A stretch of 64,000 bases of DNA from Tritrichomonas musculus (Eukaryota; Parabasalia; Tritrichomonadida; Tritrichomonadidae): the NCBI GenBank assembly GCA_039105265.1, contig JAPFFF010000038.1, positions 992,001 through 1,056,000 of the forward strand, written 5' to 3'. Below the pieces are notes generated by a model. It saw nothing but the letters and a program-made list of their open reading frames with translations, did not search any database and was not told the DNA's origin. The translations under genes were made by a program, and so were the position numbers. Shown in pieces: positions 46,772 through 57,281 of this stretch. Each line of letters opens with the position of its first letter. The first letter of the stretch is position 1.

Positions 46772-48595
46772 ATGACTTATCAAAACGCTCAATTTAGAAA
46801 CTTTGGAAATGATGAAGGTGACATATTAAACTTTTTCAATGATCATTTAAGAAATTTGGTATCAAAGAATGGAGGAGATAATACTTTTTCATCTTTTTCA
46901 GAAGAATTTCATGAAAAAGATATACCAATTGAAAGTCTCACAGAAAGAACAAGAATATCATTAACTCATAATAATCATACAATATCTCAAATAGAAAAAG
47001 GTTTTATATCAATGATTGTTGAATTTGATGTTGGTTTTGATGAACAATTAGACAAAGAGAATTTTTGGATAAATGCTGGAGATGAGGCAAATCCAGTCTG
47101 GGTACCAAAAGATTGGGGTGAAATTTGTCAGATATTTGTAGGATTTAAAGATGCTGTAGAAATAATTGATGAAGCTAGATTCTATGTCGATGGAAAATTG
47201 GTTCAAAACTATCATCAAACAGAGATGATTCGAGAATCTTTTGCATATAATTCGATTCGTTCTCGTGATTCAAAATTAAATTCACCTCATTCTCATTCAT
47301 TATGGGAAAATGTTATTACAATGTCTCCGAATGTTTGTGGAGTATATATTCCAGTTTCTGAACTCTGCTGGGAAGATGATCAAACTCAAAAATTGGTTCA
47401 TATTGAATTAGAATTAATAATACCATTTACAGATCAATTAGTTTTACAAGCTTGGAGATTATATCCAAATAGAATTCTTGGTGAAATAGAAGAAGAAGTT
47501 CGATTTTGTTTAGATGGTTTAGTTTGGTGTCAAGTTCCTCCAAAGAATGTTGGACAACAAAAACTACTACACTATGATGATCCAATTTTTGAAATCAATT
47601 CTCCAAATCTTCCACTTTCCAATCGTTTCAGTCAAATCAATCAATTAGGAATCATCGTTGATTCAATGACGACAATGAGTAGACTACAACTCAAGGATAT
47701 GGCAACAAGACATTTTTTCAGAGAATGGTCGTCAATTCCATTTGATTTAACGAAGTTTTCATTAAACAATGAGACCAATGATATGGAGATGAATTTTACA
47801 ATTATGTCATTAGAAATGTTTACGTTAACAATTAATACTTCAAAATTTAAAATAAGAGAAGGAAGATCAAATTTGTTTGGATTTGGAATTAAACCAAATG
47901 TCTTAGAATCATTAATGACAACTTTTCAAGAACCTTTAATTGTACCAGCTCAAGAATTAAGAAGAGTAATTTTTGATCAACCAATAACAGAAAAAGGAAT
48001 AAATGTTTCAAAAAGTATGCCGTTAGTTAATGCTACAAATATAACAATGATGTTTCCAAGATCTAATTTTGATTATACTGTTTATAGAAATATTATGCAT
48101 AAAAATGTTCAATTAATTATTGATAAGAAATTATATCCACAAAAAGAATTTGAAAATACTTGGAATGGAAGATTTGTTCAATATCAATTAATGGCAAATG
48201 AATTAGAAGGTATTGAGGCAACTCCTGAATATTTAGAATCAATATCTAGACCTTTAAATGATTTGAAAAATAATTTTCGTTATTATTGTAGTCTTTACGA
48301 TGATACAAATTTTGGAATTAATTTTCAATTAGAGAGAGGTAATTCTGGATATGTATTCGATGGAGTTGATACAGATAATCATGAAGTTTGGATTCGATTT
48401 AAAGCAGATGCAATTGTTACAGATGACCAAAATTCGTATTATTACCCAGAAATAAATATTGATCAAACAGTTGACGAAACAGCAATAAATACAGCTCATC
48501 CAGAAATGTGGATTTGTTCTGATACTTATTGGACTTGGTCAATTCAAGATGGAGTTCAATATCATGATGATGGAGTACCAAGTGGCTATAAGTAA
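46772..48595 (+). CDS. Major capsid protein, copy 2 (double jelly roll type)
   Basis: The 607-residue product is clearly paralogous to the preceding gene over its whole length, with shared blocks such as 'HTISQIEKGF', 'DQLVLQAWRLYPNRILGE', 'DGLVWCQVPPKNVG', 'EYLESISRPLND' and the same C-terminal 'TYWTWSIQDGVQY'. The middle (about residues 270-390) is the most diverged part. The frame is open further upstream into the previous gene, but homology places the start at ATG 46772, 31 bases after the first copy's stop. Two capsid paralogues could occupy different shell positions or be a recent expansion. Confidence 0.85.
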   Translation: MTYQNAQFRNFGNDEGDILNFFNDHLRNLVSKNGGDNTFSSFSEEFHEKDIPIESLTERTRISLTHNNHTISQIEKGFISMIVEFDVGFDEQLDKENFWINAGDEANPVWVPKDWGEICQIFVGFKDAVEIIDEARFYVDGKLVQNYHQTEMIRESFAYNSIRSRDSKLNSPHSHSLWENVITMSPNVCGVYIPVSELCWEDDQTQKLVHIELELIIPFTDQLVLQAWRLYPNRILGEIEEEVRFCLDGLVWCQVPPKNVGQQKLLHYDDPIFEINSPNLPLSNRFSQINQLGIIVDSMTTMSRLQLKDMATRHFFREWSSIPFDLTKFSLNNETNDMEMNFTIMSLEMFTLTINTSKFKIREGRSNLFGFGIKPNVLESLMTTFQEPLIVPAQELRRVIFDQPITEKGINVSKSMPLVNATNITMMFPRSNFDYTVYRNIMHKNVQLIIDKKLYPQKEFENTWNGRFVQYQLMANELEGIEATPEYLESISRPLNDLKNNFRYYCSLYDDTNFGINFQLERGNSGYVFDGVDTDNHEVWIRFKADAIVTDDQNSYYYPEINIDQTVDETAINTAHPEMWICSDTYWTWSIQDGVQYHDDGVPSGYK

Positions 48596-48619
48596 AATTT
48601 TTATTTGATTAGAAAAAAT

Positions 48620-49099
48620 ATGTCAACATTAATTTCATATAACATTGATCCTCGATTAAATATTCAACCTACAAAAATTCATAAAACTTATTATCCAATT
48701 CAAGGTTGGAAGATAGATAATCCTGAAAAACAAAAATTAGATGAATGTCTAACAGTTGATAACTTTTATTTAGAAAAAGATAGATTTGTTTATAAATTTC
48801 CATCAGAATTTCATACACCTACTCAAGGTCAAGAACGATATATCATTTATCAATATTGTTATTTATTAAAAGATGGACATACTGCATCAAATTATACCGT
48901 TCATGCGAGTTTTGTTCCTCGAAATAATTATTGTGATAGTTTAGTTTATGTTGCAAATTTACAAGTTCCTGATGATAATAGAAAATATTTAATTGATTCA
49001 GAGATGAGACAAGGCTTTATGGTTTGGTTTAAAGATACTCGAACAAGAAAAATAATAGTTCCTGATTATTTCATTATTTTCTTAAAATTAGAATATTGA
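48620..49099 (+). CDS. Small capsid or penton candidate
   Basis: The 159-residue product follows the second capsid gene by 24 bases. It is beta-rich, with many Tyr, Phe and Val residues ('QERYIIYQYCYLL', 'ASNYTVHASFVPRNNYCDSL'), and has no signal or membrane segment. A single jelly-roll minor capsid (penton) protein is the usual neighbour of the major capsid gene in Polintons, although the family is usually longer. The assignment is by position and composition only. The chosen ATG follows AGAAAAAAT and gives a start without the extra five residues of the upstream frame. Confidence 0.55.
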   Translation: MSTLISYNIDPRLNIQPTKIHKTYYPIQGWKIDNPEKQKLDECLTVDNFYLEKDRFVYKFPSEFHTPTQGQERYIIYQYCYLLKDGHTASNYTVHASFVPRNNYCDSLVYVANLQVPDDNRKYLIDSEMRQGFMVWFKDTRTRKIIVPDYFIIFLKLEY

Positions 49100-49134
49100 A
49101 TCAATTTTATTTTTGGTGCGAAAATAAAAATTTA

Positions 49135-52100
49135 ATGACAGGTGTTTGGACCGATACAGATTTTGAAAATTTTGCAAAAGTAGGAGGTGGAGGAGGACCT
49201 GCAATTGATACTAGTAAATTTGTTCAAAACGAAAATGGAGTTGCAAAAGATTTACATGTTAATGGCACTTTATTTTGTTCGGAAAATGTCACGTTTCTTC
49301 AACCTGAGACAGTAATTTGGAACACTGATAAAGGAACTAAAAATTTAAAAAATATTTATGAAGATATTGGACAAATTCAAGCCGCGGATAAAGATGAATT
49401 AGAAAGAACAATGGATACAAAAGATAATGTAATCAAAGCAAATTTAACAACATCTATTAATGCCAATAAAGCTCAAATTGATACTCTAACAACAGATTTG
49501 AACGAAAATAAAACAAAAACCACAACTGTGGAAACAAATTTGAATAATCATCTAACTGACTATAATACATTTAAATCAAATACGAATACATCATTAATAT
49601 CTGAAACGACAGCAAGAGAAAATGCTGATACTCAAATAAAAAATAGATTAGACATAATTGAACCAGTCATTCCAAAAATTCAAAATGACACTTATCTTTA
49701 TCCAAAAACCTACCCTAGTGTTTTTCAGAATTCTGTTCAATTTAATTTTCAACATTCCGAGGAAAACAAAACATTAACTCCAAACCAAATCTATTCACAA
49801 CTTCAAAATTTAGACGACGAAGGAAATGCAAAATATAATTTTATGCTACAATGGTATCCGAGATCAACACCATCCGCGGATTATGGAAAACCAACGATAA
49901 GTTCAAATACTGTTTCAGCTAATAAAGTTGGACAGAAAGTCAATGATTTATTCGATGTGAGAAAAAAATCATTTTCAATTCTTGATGAAACAGAGGATCT
50001 TCCAAAATTGGTTTTTGATATCAAGCCACTCTTTCTCCACAGTGCCTATGTTCTTGACGGTTCCACGTCATCAAAAAATATAATTGAGTTACATTCTGCT
50101 TTGAAATCAATTCCAAAATTAACAGATTCAATAACTCATTTTATGAATGATTTAACATTCGAAAGAGAAGTATCTTCAGAGGGCAAGGTCAAAAAAGAAG
50201 AATATATTTATCCAAGACAAATTTCAAGGTTCAACGGTCTCGTCTTATTCTACAATTCCGGTAATTCTAGACATGTTCATTCACATAAAATTATTAATTG
50301 CTTATCGAATTTTTATGATGATGGAACTACAAGACCATCATTTCCGTTATATTATTTTCCCAAAGGAACAACAGAGGAACAAATTAAGAATGGATCAGCG
50401 ACAAAACTATCAAAAACAGTTTCAGAAATTTGTCACAAAATAGTTGATTTAGACGATGTTGAAAAAAAAGAAATTCAATTACCAGGTGAAGATACATCAA
50501 CAAAACGATTAGAAGTGAATATTCAATCTTATTTTCCAAAAGGTATTTTGATTGGTGATGGTTCAAATGATAAATCAAAAACACTTGATGTTTATCGTCA
50601 AATATCAGGTTTACCATCAATTGATCAAGAAGTCCTTGAAAAATTAAAACATTTTACTATTGAAACTCTTGATTGGGAAGAAAAAGATGAGGACGGTGAT
50701 GTTGCGGCGACAAAACAAACAACTCTAACCTGTAATGATTTAGTTTATTTTCCAAAAGGTTGGGCAATTCGGTACAAAAGAGCCGATAATAAATATATCG
50801 TATTGACATCATCCGCTTTTACGGCGATTCATCAATGGACAAATCAACAAATTGTTGATAATTATTATACTCAAAAAGTTGTTGATACAGCTCAAATTGG
50901 AAAAAACAAAAAGAAAGGAACAACATTTCGATCAGTTCAACCCCAAACAGATTCTGAAGTTTTTGATGAAATAGATTTAGACAAAATGAATGCAGAACGA
51001 GAAGCTGAACATCAAATTATTGATCGAATTTTTGATTATATTAATCTTACTTATAATGCTTTAAATGAAACTGATCAAGATTTAGAAAATAATCATCTGA
51101 CAAATAAACAATTAGGATTAATATTTAGAAATTCAATATTTGCAGAATCAATGAAAAACTCAATTCCGTTAAAACCTTTAAAACCTCAAGAATTAGCTGC
51201 TTATGGTTTTGTTAATTTTGAACAACATGGTTCTGAAATATTTGACGATCATGGTAGACATGCATTTAAAACTTGTACTTATTCAATTGATTCTAATTCA
51301 AATACGATCTTAAATATTGAATTAAAAGGAATTGATCATTATCATGCTGATCATTTAATAATTCATGTTTTCGAAAGAGAAAGAGATATAACTAAATTAG
51401 GTTATGCATTATCAAATATTGATTTAGTATTTGATGTTCAAATTAGTTCTAATCAAATTGAATCAAATTTGTCATCAAAATTATATACATATTCAATAAC
51501 AAAAGATGCAAATGTTGATAAAGTAATGATTCAAATAATTGGTACATTTAATTTAAAAATGTTAGAAGATGAAAATGATTTGAATTTTTGGGAAGATCAA
51601 GAAGAAAATATAGAACCTGATATTGAATTAGATAATCGAATTATTGTATATTATCAATTACCTGCAAATGAGAATTTCAAAAATTATTTGGCCACTCTTG
51701 GTTCATCATCATCAGGAGGTTCTATAGATTTTGATACATTAACTAGAATAACAAATTTAGAAAATACAATGAAAAATTATACTGAAAGGGTATCAACCTT
51801 AGAATCAAATGTTGATCAAATTGGAAATGTATTTTCTGCTGATACTACTGAGAGTCAAGAATATCGAAATAAAGAAGGTTTTGTCATAAATAATAAAGCT
51901 CAAACATTGGCATTAAATGAGGAAAAACCAGTTGTATTAACATTGGAAGAAAAATTAAAGAAATGGCAAGACGAAGAACTAGATCAATTAAAATGGTTAA
52001 ATCAAGGAATCAAAGAGATTTGGTCATTTTGTGCTGGTCTTTCAGAAGATTTATCTCGATTAGAAGAGAATCAATGTCAATGTGGAGGTAGTGGAACAGT

Positions 52101-52287
52101 ATCAGATGACAAATTAACTGCTTTGGAACGTAAATGTAAAAATATTGAAACTGATCTAACGTTTGAAAATTTGACAACTGAGAATCGAATTAAGATCTTA
52201 GAAGATAAAACTAAAAATATTGAATGTGATAAATTTTATGATAGTAGAATTCAGTTATTAGAAGAAAAATGTTCCACAATTGAGTAA
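49135..52287 (+). CDS. Fibre-like protein 1
   Basis: The 1,050-residue product starts with a short head and a GGGGG linker ('FAKVGGGGGPAIDTSKFV'). A long Thr/Asn/Asp-rich coiled coil follows at about residues 80-180, then a large beta-rich middle, and the C-terminus has further coiled coils with heptads ('ITNLENTMKNYTERVSTLES' and the last 60 residues). The CQC-GG motif near 980 may form trimer disulfides. This is the layout of trimeric viral or phage fibres that bind host surfaces. The first ATG of the frame is at 49135; the open frame upstream overlaps the previous gene by a few bases. The next gene follows without a gap. Confidence 0.7.
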   Translation: MTGVWTDTDFENFAKVGGGGGPAIDTSKFVQNENGVAKDLHVNGTLFCSENVTFLQPETVIWNTDKGTKNLKNIYEDIGQIQAADKDELERTMDTKDNVIKANLTTSINANKAQIDTLTTDLNENKTKTTTVETNLNNHLTDYNTFKSNTNTSLISETTARENADTQIKNRLDIIEPVIPKIQNDTYLYPKTYPSVFQNSVQFNFQHSEENKTLTPNQIYSQLQNLDDEGNAKYNFMLQWYPRSTPSADYGKPTISSNTVSANKVGQKVNDLFDVRKKSFSILDETEDLPKLVFDIKPLFLHSAYVLDGSTSSKNIIELHSALKSIPKLTDSITHFMNDLTFEREVSSEGKVKKEEYIYPRQISRFNGLVLFYNSGNSRHVHSHKIINCLSNFYDDGTTRPSFPLYYFPKGTTEEQIKNGSATKLSKTVSEICHKIVDLDDVEKKEIQLPGEDTSTKRLEVNIQSYFPKGILIGDGSNDKSKTLDVYRQISGLPSIDQEVLEKLKHFTIETLDWEEKDEDGDVAATKQTTLTCNDLVYFPKGWAIRYKRADNKYIVLTSSAFTAIHQWTNQQIVDNYYTQKVVDTAQIGKNKKKGTTFRSVQPQTDSEVFDEIDLDKMNAEREAEHQIIDRIFDYINLTYNALNETDQDLENNHLTNKQLGLIFRNSIFAESMKNSIPLKPLKPQELAAYGFVNFEQHGSEIFDDHGRHAFKTCTYSIDSNSNTILNIELKGIDHYHADHLIIHVFERERDITKLGYALSNIDLVFDVQISSNQIESNLSSKLYTYSITKDANVDKVMIQIIGTFNLKMLEDENDLNFWEDQEENIEPDIELDNRIIVYYQLPANENFKNYLATLGSSSSGGSIDFDTLTRITNLENTMKNYTERVSTLESNVDQIGNVFSADTTESQEYRNKEGFVINNKAQTLALNEEKPVVLTLEEKLKKWQDEELDQLKWLNQGIKEIWSFCAGLSEDLSRLEENQCQCGGSGTVSDDKLTALERKCKNIETDLTFENLTTENRIKILEDKTKNIECDKFYDSRIQLLEEKCSTIE

Positions 52288-52315
52288 ATCTTATTTTTGT
52301 TGCAAATGTAAAAAA

Positions 52316-55300
52316 ATGCTGACTAAATTTAAGGGCGATATTCAATTTAAAGTAGATGGTAAAACATATTTAGGTTCTCAATTGTTAACATCAAAATCGA
52401 ATGAGTTTGAAACTGTTGAAGGTTTTTCTGATTATCATGTGACTAGAGATGCATTAACTGAAGATGAATTTAATTTTGATACTAATGTTATGAAAAGATT
52501 AAATATTGACATGAACCAAGAAGATATCACAAAATTATTACAAATCGATGAAAAGACTGAAGTGTTTAAAATAAATTTAAGAAAAAATGTTTTTATCGAT
52601 ATTGAAGGAAATTATATTCATCAATTATCAATTTACATTATTAATAAGCATTTTGTATGTCCAGGAATTTTTATAGTTGAAGATAATAAAGTTAATATTA
52701 ATGAACATAATTCTCAATATCCTTTTTTAGCTGTTGATAAGAATTTAAATCTTGATTTGAAATCTTTGTACATTAATGGTGAAATTAGTATTATTTATCA
52801 ATTACCATTAACACATTTGAAATCAACATTACCTTCCATCAAATGTGATATCATAGATTCTAGAAATAGTTTGAAATTACATGAATCTGATAACTTATAT
52901 TTATACAAACCAAGTGTCATAACCGAAGAAACATTGACTGATAATATTGATGTATATACAATGAAATGGACAATTCCTACTGATTATAGTATTCCTGACG
53001 GTTTAAAATTTGAATTTAAAGAACATTGTTTTGGAAATATTTGGACTTATATTTATAGTAATGGAAGATGGACTGGGAATAATATTAAAGGTCGAATAAA
53101 TGGTAAAATTATAAATAAAAGAAATGAACAAGAATCAGGTAAAAGTCAAACAAAATATCAAGAAAGAGATGGAGCGTTAATTATGATTAAAAGAACTCCA
53201 ATAAATATTTTGGTAGGTACTAATCAGAACGAATGGGAAACAAACATCTTTGAAAAATTAAAAAGAATTTGGGATATTGAATCGAAAGTATTATTAAAAG
53301 ATGGTACAATCGAAAAAGGTGATAAATATGGTTTAAATTTTGATGTTGAAGTTTGGTTACCAAAATATTTAGAAGGTGATGTTATTTATAATTGTGCTTC
53401 GGTTCATGCTTATATTAATGGTTATTCAACGAAAAAAGATAGTTTGAATTTTTCAAATTGGGAAAGAGTATATTTAGATTTCAAAATTGATTCTCCAAAA
53501 TATAATAATCGATTAAGTTTTATTCCTGAAAATTTGTATACAGGTACTGCTGATTATGATAAAAATTATATGAGTTTAAAAGGTGATTTAGATACAATTG
53601 AAAAATTAACTTATGATTATTCATCTCGACATGGAATTGAGAATCAAGATTTAGTATTATATTTAAGAAAAGATTTAGTAGATCCAATTGAAGAAATTAA
53701 TTGGGATAAAAATACTAATCCATTTGAATATATAATTAATCAACAATATTATGAAGTGAGTCCAAATCCAAATGCAGCAACTACTTTATATACTGATTAC
53801 AACATAACTTCATCAAAAATTATTACAGCTGACAATATTACAACAATGAGATCAGATTTAAATTTAGTTTCAAATACGATTGATGTTGTTTCTGTTGATG
53901 TTGATAATTTAGATAAATCCGTTGAAAATTTAAAAACAAGAATGACTCTAACTGAAAAAATAACTGAAAAATTAGAAGCTGATGTTGATAAAATTAGATT
54001 AAGACAAAATATTCAAATGGTAGCTGGTTTGATAGGTTTTAGTGCAAAAGGTATATCATTTGGTATAAAAAGTATTTCTGGTGTTGTAAGTAATATGTGG
54101 AAAGCTTGGGTAGAATCAAATGCAGAAATGGAATTAGCAGATTTATCAAGAAGTGATGGAGTTTCATTATCTGGTGTAAGAAATTGGTGTGAATCTGGTG
54201 CAACAACAATTCCAATATTTGATGAAAAAGAAGAAGAACAAATTTTAACAGTAGGTGGTGGAAAACAATTATGTTATTCATTTAGAGATTCAATGAAGAA
54301 ACCTTTATTGAAAATTGTAGATAAAATTGAGGAAATTGAAAGTGATTATATTTCCAGAAGTGAACTAACAAGAATGGATACAATTGATATAGTTATCAAA
54401 GTTAATGAAATGGATGTTCCAATAATTTTAACTGCAGAAGAAGAATTAAAAAATGGTATTTGTGTATTTAAATTATTCACCTCTGAAGGTCAAAAACGAG
54501 TTTATATCAAAATTGAACAAGGTACAATAACTGATTATAAAGGAGTTGATACAACAACAACAATAGATAGCATCACAATTGAAGGTCTTCCAAAATCTGA
54601 AGAATATCGTACAAAATATTTATCATGGATTGATAAATCAGGAAAAACAATTACCTTGACTGGAGAAAATACAGATGCTAAATTAATTGGTTGTGTTATT
54701 GAAAAGAATACATTTATTAGACTTTTAGTTGAGAAAACTCCAGCTGATATTGCTTTTCTATCTGATATTGAAGCTTTAGATGAAAAAATAAATGCATTAG
54801 CAGTAAATAGTCATCAAAATGATGTTGCAATGTTGAGTCTTGAATATCCAACAACTGACGAAGTAAATACTGCTTTAGAAACTATTCAACAAGAATTAGC
54901 TAAGAAACCAAATATTGAAGAATTATATACGAAAGAAGAAGCGGATGCAAAATATGCTTTGAAAAGTGAAATCCCTGAAATTCCTGATGATTATGCGACA
55001 ATCGACGATCTGGATCAATATGCCTTGAAGAAAGACGTCTCCAAATATCGAGAGAAAAAGGATTTAATATATAAAGATGCTGTCGATGTGCCTTTTGAAA
55101 ATGTCCGAGATAGTTCAGGAAGGTGGGAAGCCAAAATAAAAATGACTAGGGGAACTCGTCTTGTTGGAACGATTACTGATGCTGGTGTGGTCAAGAATTT
55201 TGATTTTCTGTTTGATTATAATGAAAATGTACCTGAGAATTCCGATATTTATTACAGTATAGAAATTGATGGAACAACTTATAACATAAATTATTATCCA

Positions 55301-56317
55301 AATGAGAGCAATGATTGGCGCTTTTTTATCGAAAGTGAAACAGGAGAATTAGATACCAAATTAAAACTAGCGGAAAAAATAATTAAACAAGATGAAATAG
55401 TTTTGAAAACAGATAATCGAATCGATTTAGAGAAAACTTTTGAGAATGCTTTGGTTGAATTCATCAAAAATGATAGATATAAGAATATTTCTGATAATCC
55501 AAAAACATATATTGGTTATTTCTATTTTGTTAATGGAGAATTTGAACTCAGATTTAAATTTATTCCAAGGAATTATGATGACAAATATATGATTTTTCAA
55601 TATGATTCTGCTGATGGTGAATTTTGCATTGTATTGCTATTGAACTTTTATTCAAACTCTGGAACATTCATCATTTTTTCAAAAGTTGGAGAATTTAAAT
55701 ATAGAATCGTGAAAGATTTAACCATTGAAACTGTTTATGATGAAAAATATAGAAATAATGTTTCAAAAGTTTATTGTACCTTTGATGGATTTGGAAATAT
55801 TAGTTCGTCTGTTGATGATTATATGGAAGACATAAATGGTTATTCTGATATTAAATATTTCAAAGTTGTTAGATCAAATGAAAAATATCCTGTTGAAGAT
55901 GTTCTTGGATTATTTATGGACTTCTTTGTTTCATTCAAGAATCATAAAGATGAAGAAAATGAATGGAAAATATTTTATTCTGGCTTTGTTGATTGTGATA
56001 TTCAATGGATTGATGAATTAACAGGAATCAATTATGATTCACACAAAAATATTTTAACGATTAGTGTCGAGTTCGATTCTGATGCATATGAATTGTTAAT
56101 AATATTTAAAGAGAAGAGTGGTGAAAAACATTTTGTGAGAATTCTCCACGGATCAAAGATTGCTTTACTCGATGAAATATATGGATCAAAGAAAGTAAAA
56201 GTTGTTCAATATCAAGCTACAGATGATAAATATGACTTTAATGTAAGAATGAATTTAGATCAATATCTAGACAGACAGATTTACATTAAGCAATTGAAAT
56301 GGAATGTGTATCAATAA
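52316..56317 (+). CDS. Fibre-like protein 2
   Basis: The 1,333-residue product has a beta-rich N-terminal half. A coiled coil follows at about 500-565 ('NLDKSVENLKTRMTLTEKI'), then a Gly/Ile-rich hydrophobic patch ('QMVAGLIGFSAKGISFGIKS'). Near 870 comes a motif typical of phage and viral fibres ('LYTKEEADAKYALKSEIP' and then DDLDQYALKKD), and a beta-rich C-terminal region ends the protein. It is the second fibre-like gene in tandem, perhaps a receptor-binding partner of the first. The frame is open upstream of the first ATG at 52316 and overlaps the preceding stop by a few bases; I use the ATG. It ends ten bases before a convergent gene. Confidence 0.7.
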   Translation: MLTKFKGDIQFKVDGKTYLGSQLLTSKSNEFETVEGFSDYHVTRDALTEDEFNFDTNVMKRLNIDMNQEDITKLLQIDEKTEVFKINLRKNVFIDIEGNYIHQLSIYIINKHFVCPGIFIVEDNKVNINEHNSQYPFLAVDKNLNLDLKSLYINGEISIIYQLPLTHLKSTLPSIKCDIIDSRNSLKLHESDNLYLYKPSVITEETLTDNIDVYTMKWTIPTDYSIPDGLKFEFKEHCFGNIWTYIYSNGRWTGNNIKGRINGKIINKRNEQESGKSQTKYQERDGALIMIKRTPINILVGTNQNEWETNIFEKLKRIWDIESKVLLKDGTIEKGDKYGLNFDVEVWLPKYLEGDVIYNCASVHAYINGYSTKKDSLNFSNWERVYLDFKIDSPKYNNRLSFIPENLYTGTADYDKNYMSLKGDLDTIEKLTYDYSSRHGIENQDLVLYLRKDLVDPIEEINWDKNTNPFEYIINQQYYEVSPNPNAATTLYTDYNITSSKIITADNITTMRSDLNLVSNTIDVVSVDVDNLDKSVENLKTRMTLTEKITEKLEADVDKIRLRQNIQMVAGLIGFSAKGISFGIKSISGVVSNMWKAWVESNAEMELADLSRSDGVSLSGVRNWCESGATTIPIFDEKEEEQILTVGGGKQLCYSFRDSMKKPLLKIVDKIEEIESDYISRSELTRMDTIDIVIKVNEMDVPIILTAEEELKNGICVFKLFTSEGQKRVYIKIEQGTITDYKGVDTTTTIDSITIEGLPKSEEYRTKYLSWIDKSGKTITLTGENTDAKLIGCVIEKNTFIRLLVEKTPADIAFLSDIEALDEKINALAVNSHQNDVAMLSLEYPTTDEVNTALETIQQELAKKPNIEELYTKEEADAKYALKSEIPEIPDDYATIDDLDQYALKKDVSKYREKKDLIYKDAVDVPFENVRDSSGRWEAKIKMTRGTRLVGTITDAGVVKNFDFLFDYNENVPENSDIYYSIEIDGTTYNINYYPNESNDWRFFIESETGELDTKLKLAEKIIKQDEIVLKTDNRIDLEKTFENALVEFIKNDRYKNISDNPKTYIGYFYFVNGEFELRFKFIPRNYDDKYMIFQYDSADGEFCIVLLLNFYSNSGTFIIFSKVGEFKYRIVKDLTIETVYDEKYRNNVSKVYCTFDGFGNISSSVDDYMEDINGYSDIKYFKVVRSNEKYPVEDVLGLFMDFFVSFKNHKDEENEWKIFYSGFVDCDIQWIDELTGINYDSHKNILTISVEFDSDAYELLIIFKEKSGEKHFVRILHGSKIALLDEIYGSKKVKVVQYQATDDKYDFNVRMNLDQYLDRQIYIKQLKWNVYQ

Positions 56318-56327
56318 AAGTTCGATC

Positions 56328-56861
56328 TTATACAACAACATATTTCAAACAAAGATGATAAACATTAACTAAATCATTAAATTCTTTGTTATAAACTTGT
56401 TTGAAATCTGTTACCATTTCACCATCTTCATTAATTATTTTTATTGCTTCAATTTTTCGAATAGGTGATGCTTTAGATGCACAACATTTAATATCTTCAT
56501 CAATATAAATTTCTACAGATGAACAATTTTTACCTAATATTGTTTTGATTATTTCTTGTAAACTTGCAATTGGTATAATAATACAATTTTTAGATATTAA
56601 ATTCGAAATTAAAGCTTTATCTTGATCTAATAATATTTTTGCATATGTTTCTAAAATTAAATATTTAACATCTTTTTCAATTTCAATATTTTTGATATCA
56701 GGTAATTCAATTTCACGAGTTATAACAATATCTTCTTTCCCATCATCTCTTTTATTAATTATTATATTATTTGTTAAGTTGTTTGTACTTTGACTAGCTG
56801 CTGAAGGCTCTAACGAAATATTAGCATTTACTCCTGCATTCGCTGCTCTTTTCTTAATCAT
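56328..56861 (-). CDS. Unknown element protein
   Basis: A 177-residue protein with a polar Ser/Asn-rich N-terminus of about 55 residues and then a compact, mixed alpha/beta part with many Ile ('YLILETYAKILLDQDKALIS', 'IIIPIASLQEIIKTIL') and a CC pair near residue 127. No motif is recognised. It lies tail to tail with the second fibre gene and could be a small virion or accessory protein. Confidence 0.65.
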   Translation of the reverse strand: MIKKRAANAGVNANISLEPSAASQSTNNLTNNIIINKRDDGKEDIVITREIELPDIKNIEIEKDVKYLILETYAKILLDQDKALISNLISKNCIIIPIASLQEIIKTILGKNCSSVEIYIDEDIKCCASKASPIRKIEAIKIINEDGEMVTDFKQVYNKEFNDLVNVYHLCLKYVVV

Positions 56862-56997
56862 TTTTGAGTTTCTGAAAAAATTTATGAAATTTGAAAATAC
56901 TTTTTGATGACTAATGTGCGATCTAATGTTTGTTTCATCCTAAATATAATATCTTCAAGTTCATTAAAATCTGTTTCTATTTCTTTTTCTATAACAC

Positions 56998-57147
56998 TTA
57001 TATTTTTGAAATATTCATACATTCACAAGACTCAGTAAAACTATCTGTATTCATAAATGTATCAAATAATTCACTTTTGATTTCACTAAATAAATGTCTT
57101 AATTCTTGTCTATCGTCCTTTAAAGCTTTTGGTAATGATAAAGTCAT
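56998..57147 (-). CDS. Short open frame, possibly a decayed or small gene
   Basis: ATG directly behind TTTTTAAAAAA on the minus strand opens 49 codons ('MTLSLPKALKDDRQELRHLF' onward). The sequence is helical and charged. The minus-strand sequence around it has a coding-like composition, so the region may be a gene that has decayed in this copy. No family recognised. Confidence 0.35.
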   Translation of the reverse strand: MTLSLPKALKDDRQELRHLFSEIKSELFDTFMNTDSFTESCECMNISKI

Positions 57148-57170
57148 TTTTTTAAAAATAAATAAAAAGA

Positions 57171-57281
57171 ATGGCATTTGGAAGTTTTAATAAAAAAATT
57201 AGTGCTAAACCAGCAGTCTTATTAAATCCAAGAAAAGATCCAAATATTTTCAATAAGCCAATATTTCAACCTTTATCTTGA
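57171..57281 (+). CDS. Very small open frame of 36 residues
   Basis: It is divergent from the frame starting at 57147, with only a TTTTTTAAAAATAAATAAAA box between. It reads 'MAFGSFNKKISAKPAVLLNP' and then RKDPNIFNKPIFQPLS. The first residues resemble the start of the amphipathic 93-residue protein (MAFGSW-x-KKI), which hints at a truncated relative. It overlaps the end of the convergent minus-strand gene at 57266. Weak evidence. Confidence 0.35.
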   Translation: MAFGSFNKKISAKPAVLLNPRKDPNIFNKPIFQPLS

